Source: Istiophorus platypterus (Eukaryota; Chordata; Actinopteri; Istiophoriformes; Istiophoridae). Taken from it: 64,000 nt of DNA. Location of the stretch: NCBI GenBank assembly GCA_016859345.1, contig CM029124.1, positions 23,328,980 to 23,392,979 of the forward strand, given 5' to 3'. The translations under genes were made by a program, and so were the position numbers. This document shows, in pieces, positions 56,776 to 64,000 of this stretch (its first letter is position 1; each line of letters opens with the position of its first letter). The notes below the pieces were generated by a model, which was not told where the DNA came from, searched no databases, and was given only the letters and a program-made list of their open reading frames with translations.

Positions 56776-58945
56776 AACATACACACACACAGAGTGACAT
56801 GCCACATTTTGTGTCCTATTGAGGAGCTCTAGCCCAAATGCAGGACAAGAGTGATCTCTTCTGGACATTCAATGTCAATACAACCAGTAGGAGATGGAGA
56901 AATGGTTCAAAAGAGAGTGTGTGAGTGTTGAAGTGGGATCACAGATTCACAAAATCTCAGTAGATGAAAAGGATATGGTACCTTAAGTAATTTTCTTGCC
57001 TGTATGTTTATAAATGCATTTAGTTGGATACTGTGTGGCAGAATATGAGCCATAGGTCATTTAACTCTAATCTGACTTGGGGAAACACTGGAGGTTCCAC
57101 TGATATTATCTATTTTATGTTTTTCATCTTTAATACATAATTTTAGATATTTCCACTTGGTTTTTAATTTGTGTTAGATACAAAATCAAATTTGACATCA
57201 GATAGAGTAAAGTATGGCATGTGTCATGCCCACATGACCTTTATTTTTGAAAAGAGTGAGAAAGACTTGGTAGACTTGGAAAGTGAAATTAACATAAAAT
57301 TAGCGGACAATATAGCAGTGAAAATAATGATTATTTTTGAGTAACAACAAAGTGAGACAGTCACACACTCTGTGACTTTGACAAAGGATACTGTCTTTTC
57401 CATCTATCTACTTCAATTGTCAGTGTTGCTTTTAAACCATGATCACAATGCTGCCCTAGCTTCAACTAAGTAGTTTTAATTGCCTAAAGCTTAACCTTAG
57501 TGGTGGCAGATGAAAAATTTTATATGTATAATTTTTGTAATCTTATAATGTAATTATTTGCAATGGGATGGACTTGACTGGAGTCATGAAGCTGATGACT
57601 TTAGAAATGGCTTGACAAAATCAAAAAAGACATTGGATCCTATTTTCAGAGACTAGGGGTTTACATTATTTTGTATGGTAGTATTCGTATTAATTCACGT
57701 ATCTATTACACACCACACTGTGTGTTAAATGAATAGCTGTGTGTATTTGATTCTTTACACAACTATCCCTTCCTTGGTGACACTGGCTGGTGTAAAAAGG
57801 GCATTATTGAACAAATAGAGAGACACTTTTTTCTTCGCTTTTTCGCCATAGCAAACTAGTATAAGATGTGCCACAAAAATTGTCAGGACACTGCATTTAG
57901 AAAACACAGTTGTCAAATGACTTAATTTGGCTGCTTTGGCTTGCCATAAAAACAGGACCTTTTGACTCCAGTCACACATGCCCAATGTTTGGTATATCTT
58001 GAGAAAAGAGCAAGGTTTTCAAAAATGCTAAAGTTACAGATACAATAACTGAAATAAGTTCTTAACTTGTGCAGCAGGCAAACAGCATGACAACATTAGT
58101 TTTTTTTGCTAATACTTATTGTATGAAGGAGTTTCTGTGCTTTTAAGTTTAAGCAGTGCTGTCAAGTGATGTTTTTGGAGACACATGGTATTTCTCTTTA
58201 CTTGTGGGGTTAACTTTGTGTATTGCCTTGTTTAGCCAAACTAGATGTTAGGGATATAAATCACGTTTAAATTGGCTTTGAAAAGTGTCATGTAGTTAAA
58301 AGTATGTAGTTCTAAACAGTAATTTCACAGGTGTCTAGCCAGCTTCTTTACTTCTAAATTCTGAAAATATCTTTTTATAAGCTGTTGTGACATTGTGAAA
58401 TTGTGTTTTCTACTCCAGTGTTGCACATGCATTCTTGATTGTTTGTAAACAGGAAATCCATCTATACAAAAATAGCTGCAAATCAACTTGTCATCCTCCT
58501 TTTTTTGTGGCCAATTTCTACATTAATTTTCTGCCACGTGTTTAGTTGACAGCACACAATTAGGCATTTGGATACATAAACCTATGTAGGCAAAGGAGAA
58601 GAAAAACAATCAATGAGTCTTTCATGGCATAAGAAACAAATGGAGAAAATAAAGAGAAAAACAAAACAAACAAAACAAAAACTTAAAAAAAACAACAACC
58701 TGATAACAGATGCGCTTTGAGTCAATTTGACAGCAGCCAATCAAACTGCAGGAGCAAGAAGGAAAATGTGTTTAGTCATGCAGGAAGATCACAGATGATA
58801 CCTTGAAAAAAAAACAGACAGCAACATACAACACATGCAGCTCACACATCATGAGTGATCGTTTTTATGTCACAAGAATAGCACAGCACTGCACACTTTT
58901 TGGTTGTTTTGGTTGTTTGACGTATAATAATAGTGTCTTCGTCTA
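56771..58945. other. Unannotated DNA
   Basis: About 2.2 kb with no recognised gene. An A/C-rich patch (AAAACAAACAAAACAAAA) lies at 58661-58680. Confidence 0.47.
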
Positions 58946-59064
58946 TTTGGTTGTGTTATGTTTACTTGCAGCTCATGTTTTGTCAAAGAAGATGATGTTT
59001 TCTAAATGTGTCTGTGTTTCGTCTATTTGCATGTGTTTTCTTAAGTTACAGTGCATTGAGCTCT
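58946..59064 (+). repeat. Interspersed repeat, copy 2 (sister at 49387-49477)
   Basis: Parallels 49387-49477 and extends further with TTCTTAAGTTACAGTGCATT and GAGCTCTCA. I recognise this TTTGTCTATTTGCATGTGTT-type family from teleost genomes. Confidence 0.7.
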
Positions 59065-59539
59065 CACCCACTGTACTTTAGGATTGTAAAATGGTATCAT
59101 GAGGATTTTTGTGCAGTATTTCACTTGTGCAGAATGTGAATCTATAAAGTATCTCAAGCAATGAGATACATGTGGTACATTATTTTTCTTTGCAATGCAG
59201 TGGAGTAGAAATATAAAGTAGCACAAAATTGAAATACATTGCAATCCATCATATGCTTTTACCCCATATGTAGCTCCAAAAAATTTAAAAAGGCTCTGGT
59301 CAATACCCGACTCAGCCTTATACGGTATGAATCACATTTGTCTCCAGCAATTTTGCATTAGTGATTTTTAATTGGTGCTAGCATTAAATCTTAAAGCAGG
59401 TTTATGTCTCATACTTCATACCACATAGCCATATTTTATCATTCAGCTATGACACATATCAATACTGCTTGTTTTAAATTAAGGTAATTTTAGTGTGTTA
59501 GCTTTTACCACCAGTAGTGCTACTTCAGTTAAATTACAT
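59065..59539. other. Unannotated DNA
   Basis: Nothing recognised. Confidence 0.42.
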
Positions 59540-59860
59540 TACTTCTATTGGAGTCAGGCTACTGGCCCAACTCCATCCCCTCCCACCCTCATCTTTATGC
59601 TGTCTAATCATCTGGGCTCATTAGGCCCCGACTCCTCCATTAGGGGCCCGTGGCTTGGCACAAAATGGCCACCCTCAGGCCCTCCCGCTGCCTGGGGAGG
59701 AGCTGCGAAGCAGTGAAACTGCCTTGTGATGTCTCCACTACCCCGGCAGATCTATCCATCACCTCAGTGTTTATCACACTCTTCCACTGGCATGCCTATC
59801 CATCAGAGCCTAAAGTGTCAGGGCCTGCTGGAAAACTCAGCAGCTCCTGTGGTAAATAAA
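59540..59860. promoter_or_regulatory. GC-richer conserved-looking block
   Basis: Strikingly less AT-rich than its surroundings and non-repetitive. It contains GGCTCATTAGGCCCCGACTC, CATTAGGGGCCCGTGGC, an AAAATGGCCACC YY1-like core near 59661-59672 and CCGGCAGATCTATCC. It keeps open frames on the plus strand (59495-59716, 59650-59859), but their content is low in coding character and lacks known domains. A conserved enhancer or an untranslated exon is possible. Confidence 0.3.
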
Positions 59861-59879
59861 GAAGAAACACAGCGGGATC

Positions 59880-60085
59880 ACAATGGAGGAGGTAGGGAGA
59901 GAGAGAGAGGAGATGGTGGGAGGGAGAGAACAGGAGGAAAGGAATTAGAGGATGTAGCATGGTATGGCAGAAAGAGAGAACTAATAGGGAGAGTGTGAAG
60001 GAGGAGAGCGATGGGTGAGGAAGACAACTAAGGGAGAGGAAAGGAGAGGCGAGAAAAACGTGGAGCCAGAGAGAAGCAAAGTTGG
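59880..60085 (+). repeat. Purine-rich (GA-rich) low-complexity tract
   Basis: About 200 bases dominated by GAGAG, GGAGG and AGAGAA motifs on the plus strand, including a short (GA)n at 59898-59909. A homopurine strand of this kind can form triplex DNA. Confidence 0.75.
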
Positions 60086-60253
60086 AAGGAAATCATCAAC
60101 AGAGAAATGACAGCATTAGTTGTGTATTCAAAAATTTCAAACTACATTTTTTTTTCTTGAAAAGTGACCTCTTGTGGTTGAGCAAATATTGACTGTAGTT
60201 TCCCAGAACCAGTGGTAGAAGAGTAATGGTGATACATTACTGCGAGACAATGT

Positions 60254-60295
60254 AGTTCATAGTTCATAGGTCATAGTTCATAGTTCACAGTTCAT
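60254..60295 (+). repeat. Six-copy 7-bp array of AGTTCA/AGGTCA half-sites (DR1 spacing)
   Basis: Six units follow head to tail: AGTTCAT, AGTTCAT, AGGTCAT, AGTTCAT, AGTTCAC, AGTTCAT. Each holds a perfect RGKTCA nuclear-receptor half-site, so every adjacent pair is a direct repeat with one-base spacing (DR1), the arrangement bound by RXR, PPAR, HNF4 and COUP-type receptors. The array may be a simple minisatellite that happens to match. Nothing in the sequence proves binding. Confidence 0.6.
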
Positions 60296-61299
60296 GGTAC
60301 ATATCCTTTGTCTTCCCAATGGTTAAATGTTGGTTTCTGTTAAACAGGAGCATGCTCTTTCCTTAACCATAACCAAATAGTTTTAGTGCCTAAAAATAAT
60401 GCAATTTTTGTAGATCTGTGCCTGAGTTTATGAGGTGTTTCAGATTTTCCTAGTCACTCCTACTGTAAAAAGGCTTTCACTGGTACAGTTCATAATTTCG
60501 ATTTTGCTTGGATAAATTAATCATACTTTTAATTCTTTTTAGTTAAATCACTTATATTTAAAAAGTATCAAGATTATAATTTCAAATACTTATCTGTAAT
60601 GAAGCTTAGTTTTAAAAAACTTTGTAAAAATCTGAGTTTAGAAAACTTTTTGGCAGTACAGTTTATTTGTTGGAGATGTGCATGGAGTCCCCCAGGAATT
60701 ATACTCCACTTAAAGACAGGTAAGTACTCATTTGTATTATTTTAATCAAAATTTTAGCCAAAAAGTAGAAATAACAGCTGCTGTTAAGTCAGACACAAAG
60801 CGGACACATTAATGTGAACACAGTTCATGTCAAAAAATAATATGGACATTCTGTAGGCTATTTAACCATAACTTCACTTAATGGAGAATAATTCCACCTG
60901 GTTGAGGACTCAGAAGACACTGCTGATTACCAGTCGAAGGTTTTATTACACCCCCATTTTTCCAGTTTTTGTTGAAATTTTGATCAAGTCCAGTGAATAA
61001 CTTTCAATGGTACAAAGGTCAGCACTAGACTGCCCAAGGTTGAAAAATACCTTAGGTCATATCATTTAACCTTCATAGAAAACAGGCCTTTTTTCAGGGA
61101 TTAAGAAATTAGTTAATATACAGCTGACCTGCAGCGATGGAAATAATAGAAGCCTTGAAGGTGAATGCAAACAATTCCTGTTGGTGACCCAACTTTTGTT
61201 GATTACTTTTAACTTTCTCTCTGTACAAAAGGCAAGTTGCAACAAACTGTGTTACTACACCCTCTGATGTATTATTCAGCCAATACTTTACTGCGGGAC
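60296..61299. other. Unannotated DNA
   Basis: Nothing firm. Part of 60900-61300 may belong to the decayed 5' portion of the Tc1 relic that follows. Confidence 0.4.
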
Positions 61300-61741
61300 A
61301 TAGTACTGCATATTTTTATCGGAATGTTGAGAAAAAGCAAGTAAGATGGGACAACGGACTAGTTGGTCAAAGGTTCATCCGTCAGCAAGATAAATCCCAA
61401 AGCATCAGAAGAAAAGAGCTAGACGGTGGCTTCAAATGATGAAGAACAACACAGTCTCGAGACTTCAACCCCATTTGGCAGGTTTGGGATTGAACTGGAA
61501 AGAAGGTAAAACCTACAAGTGCAAAACATCCATGGGAACTTGTGCAAGAACTTTGGGACACACTTTATGAGCAATATTTGACTTACATTGTAGAAAGAAC
61601 ATAAGACTCCTTGGGTCCTTTTTAAAAAAAAATATATTGTTATATATTTGTTCAGTGCTTTAATTTCAGACATTACAATATGTTCATTTTCAGTAACAAC
61701 TAGAAAAATAGAGGTGTCCTAAAACTTTGACAGGTAGTGTA
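61300..61741 (+). mobile_element. Tc1-like transposon 3' half with terminal repeat
   Basis: The plus strand encodes, across frameshifts, a QQDKSQSI segment at about 61382-61405 (second catalytic Asp box, normally QQDNDPKH), SRDFNPIWQVWD at about 61457-61492 (the S-P-D-x-N-P-I-E-H-x-W-D box, with the Glu lost) and KHPWELVQELWDTL near 61522-61565. It ends with AAAACTTTGACAGGTAGTGT just before TA at 61740-61741, the characteristic Tc1-like inverted end. The 5' end was not located. The mutated catalytic positions make it dead. Confidence 0.72.
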
Positions 61742-61999
61742 AATGCAAGTGTATTTTTATTTTTTTTATTTGATACAGTTTGTAAAAGCTCTTAGCTCAT
61801 TCACATGCAAGCAACAATACCAAAGCTCTCAGTTTGCCGATGCCCATGTTTCAGCATTGTTTTTCGGTAGTGTGTTTGGTGATGTTAGCTAAGGCCTTAA
61901 GTTATTTTTGTATGTAAAAGCACATAAGCTCTCAGTTGATTACCGAAACTGAGGAGTTGGGTATTTCTATCATTAGAAAAAGGGGAGCAGTTAACTCTT
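61742..61999. other. Unannotated DNA
   Basis: Nothing recognised. Confidence 0.42.
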
Positions 62000-62175
62000 A
62001 GGACCCTCGGAGCAGTAGATGTCTCCTGGCTGCTACAGCTTCAGTCTGACCTGTTGTCACCAGCCAAAGCACCATGTTGGATCGATGCATCATTCAGCCT
62101 GAGAACCACCCTCAGCCTCTTTCAATTATTCATTGTCTGCGTCCCTCTTTTCCCCATCCTTCAGATAACATCCAT
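62000..62175. promoter_or_regulatory. Candidate conserved block
   Basis: Non-repetitive and GC-richer, with CAGTAGATGTCTCCTGGCTG, GTTGGATCGATGCATCATTC and CAATTATTCATTGTCTGCG. CpG is retained at several sites. A regulatory role is inferred from composition only. Confidence 0.22.
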
Positions 62176-63352
62176 TTGTTATATTTTTGTAGCTTCCTGC
62201 AACAGATGAAGAAGTCATTTGCTTTAGGCCATTAGCTCTCGAGCAAAAATTCAGGTCTGCATTGTTTGACTTTTGGTTAAAGCAGCTTAGTTCAGCTGGC
62301 GTGAGTGTGTGTGAATTTAATCACTGGGCATCTCTTGAATTTGGTATTTGTGCTTTCATCAAAAGTGTGATAATGTGCAGTTATAATAAGAGTATTCTAC
62401 ATTATCTTTTTTTGTTTTTTGAGGTCCAACCTTGAAAAGCAGCATCATTGATGGAATCTCTGTGCTGACTAGTCTTGATAAAGTGGTGAGTTAATGTTGC
62501 ATTCTCATTGGCCTCTCATTGGCTTGACATAGAGTATGTCCTAATTCTGAAGTATCCTCCCAAACTTCTCAAACTCCTGAGACTTAAAACATTGATTAGC
62601 TATATCTATTCGAACTAAATAGCTAAAATTTAATGGAGGTAAAGTTTTTTGTGAATTTTCTAAACACATCACAGGGTCAAGTTGTAATTTTCTTTGCAGT
62701 GTGTAGCCTCAGGTCTGTTTCTTCTAGTGCCTCAGAAGTCGTTTATATCTGATTTGGTTTATACTGTTTACACGGTCAAGTTTAAACCATGTTTAATTTT
62801 CTTTTCACTAAATTGACTATCTCATTTAATGTAACTCCATTCTCTTGAGACTTACTCAGTTAAATCAAGTATGTTTTTTTAGGCATTTTCATTCATTCCT
62901 TCTCTTCTTATTTTTTAGTGTTACAGGTATCATATACTATTGTGTTCTCCCAACTCAAAATACCCAGAATTAACAACAACAGCAACAAAATTTCTAAAAA
63001 ATGCTGCCCCTTTTTTTTCATTTTATTTAAGTGACTGTTTTTGCAGTGCTTTCATAACATTAAAACACTGACGTGTAAATGTGACAAAATGACAATTTAT
63101 TATTTTGGACAGTGAAAAAAATATGCTTAGCAGGTGGACTTTTCATCCTCTTATCGGTGAGTCAAAAAGTTCATTTTGGATCCTTTAATTAGGTGTATTC
63201 ATCATCCCTGGATCGCATCTCTTTATCTCACTGATACTGGATTACCCTTTTTTGTTGAAAACACCCACATATTTCATCCATCTGGTTGGTGTAGAAAGAC
63301 TCACTGTTTTTCACAGATTGCCTCGTCTTCAAGAACAGAAACTAAAGTTCCC
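62176..63352. other. Unannotated DNA
   Basis: Nothing recognised. 62400-63110 is strongly AT-rich. Confidence 0.45.
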
Positions 63353-63424
63353 TGGAGAATGTGGGCATCAATCCTACCTCTCACCTACTAAGCATGCACT
63401 CTACCATTTGGGCTAATTCCCTTG
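63353..63424 (-). pseudogene. tRNA-Ala-derived sequence (decayed)
   Basis: The minus strand reads GGGAATTAGCCCAAATGG (A-box region), TAGAGTGCATGCTTAGTAGG (anticodon arm) and GATTGATGCCCACATTCTCC (T arm to acceptor), aligning over its whole length with vertebrate tRNA-Ala(AGC). The anticodon position is AGT instead of AGC, and two bases of the T stem (CG) are missing. Most changes are at former CpG sites, as expected for a methylated, unselected copy. It cannot fold as a normal tRNA. It is either a pseudogene or part of a tRNA-derived repeat. Confidence 0.78.
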
Positions 63425-63683
63425 TAAAGGGGCGCCTGGGGTATCCTATTTTAAACAGATACAACAGGAAGCAGTGAAACTCCTTTCCTCAGCATTTTGA
63501 GAATTCAGCCAGCTTTTATTATGATAGCCACTTAGATACACATAGTTCACATAGTTCGGAACCTTCCTAAGCAAAAAGTGACTCTTCTTCCACAGCTGAT
63601 ATTTCTGATAGTGAAACTGATCTTCTCCTCAATAATGGAGTTAGTTAGCTTGTTGGCATGGAAATATGGAAGTATATTCCAGT
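63425..63683 (-). repeat. Body of composite repeat between the two tRNA-like parts
   Basis: Matches the partial copy at 54540-54690 (CAGCATTT, CAGC.GTTATTA..., CCTAAGCAAAAAG blocks). Reading on the minus strand, it connects the tRNA-Ser-like head to the tRNA-Ala-like sequence. The segment at 63600-63683 is recalled as part of the same teleost family. Confidence 0.65.
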
Positions 63684-63767
63684 CCCATAGGATGGGATTC
63701 AAGCCCATGCATGCAGAGCACAGTGGATTAGCACTGCATTGCCTTGACCAAATCATATTACTCTTAC
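63684..63767 (-). pseudogene. tRNA-Ser(GCT)-derived sequence (decayed)
   Basis: The minus strand contains TTGGTCAAGGCAATGCAG, TGCTAATCCACTGTGCTCTG and CATGGGCTTGAATCCCATCC in order. These align with the D-loop end, anticodon arm, long variable arm and T arm of vertebrate tRNA-Ser(GCT). The GCT anticodon is kept, but the anticodon stem has mismatches, the D arm has two extra bases and the acceptor 5' side is lost. The B box (GGCTTGAATCC) differs from consensus at two places. This is a pseudogene or the head of a tRNA-Ser-derived repeat. Confidence 0.8.
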
Positions 63768-64000
63768 CTAACTTTAGCCCTTACAAATCTAAAGACCATT
63801 TCTCTGTCATTAAAACCAGAGAACAGTCTAAGTGAGCTTTAAATCCACTAGGTTGTTTTCAGGCACATTTGTTTTTGGGACCCAAAGATAACATGAACAG
63901 CATATTTCTGCTGTTTAACTCAGTCTTTTTGGGTTCCTGTTAACTATAACTCAAACTGGTCCCTCTGGATCACTGCTACGTCAGTTAACTTTTATGGGGC
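63768..64000. other. Unannotated DNA at the window edge
   Basis: Nothing recognised. Confidence 0.4.

Noticed and set aside
1..64000. CRISPR array, prokaryotic operon, prophage or rRNA gene
   Set aside because: No regularly spaced identical repeats, no dense ORFs with ribosome-binding sites, and no rRNA-like sequence. All content is vertebrate in character.

Overview
The window looks like about 64 kb of AT-rich, non-coding vertebrate DNA, most likely from a ray-finned (percomorph-type) teleost. The evidence is the repeat content: (GT)n, (AAT)n and (AT)n microsatellites, the 3' tail of an L2/CR1-clade (Maui-like) LINE present three times, several Tc1-like transposon relics, a Ty3/gypsy relic, hAT-like ends, and short interspersed families that I recognise as widespread in teleosts. 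I found no convincing exon of a cellular gene, and nothing bacterial or viral (no operons, no dense ORFs). The longest open frames (about 140 codons) look like chance, except those lying inside mobile-element relics.

Layout. 0-9 kb: a candidate regulatory block near 0.5 kb, then a minus-strand gypsy relic (3.5-5.8 kb) with gag, a zinc knuckle, protease and integrase remains but no reverse transcriptase. A truncated Tc1 relic follows at 7.8-8.1 kb, abutted by a minus-strand LINE 3' tail (8.1-8.55 kb) and a Penelope-like GIY-YIG fragment (8.9-9.1 kb). 9-26 kb: mostly unannotated AT-rich sequence with microsatellites, three regulatory-looking blocks (14.0-14.25, 17.5-17.8 and 21.9-22.1 kb) and a teleost repeat bracketed by (AC)n tracts (21.3-21.8 kb). 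26-30 kb: a plus-strand LINE relic (endonuclease, broken reverse transcriptase, 3' UTR with 27 AAT units), then a solo minus-strand LINE tail. 33.9-35.1 kb: a Tc1-like deletion derivative with both inverted ends, followed by one copy of an interspersed repeat whose sister lies at 51.8-52.1 kb. 38-43 kb: regulatory-looking blocks and two more repeat families. 44-49 kb: a hairpin, a fragment of a teleost-expanded protein family (45.3-45.55 kb) and a hAT-like element with probable 8-bp target duplications (47.7-48.3 kb). 53-56 kb: an inverted-repeat pair and two interspersed repeats. 59-64 kb: a conserved-looking GC block, six tandem nuclear-receptor half-sites, a Tc1 3' end, and a composite repeat carrying tRNA-Ser-like and tRNA-Ala-like sequences on the same strand.

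The most plausible setting is a large intron or an intergenic desert near a developmentally regulated gene, but neither the species nor the neighbouring gene can be named from this sequence. No new functional system is evident. The most unusual items are the twin-tRNA composite repeat, the six-copy DR1-like half-site array and an 86-nt isolated hairpin. Repeat calls rest on in-window copy-to-copy comparison where possible and otherwise on recalled family sequence, so each should be checked with a repeat library.
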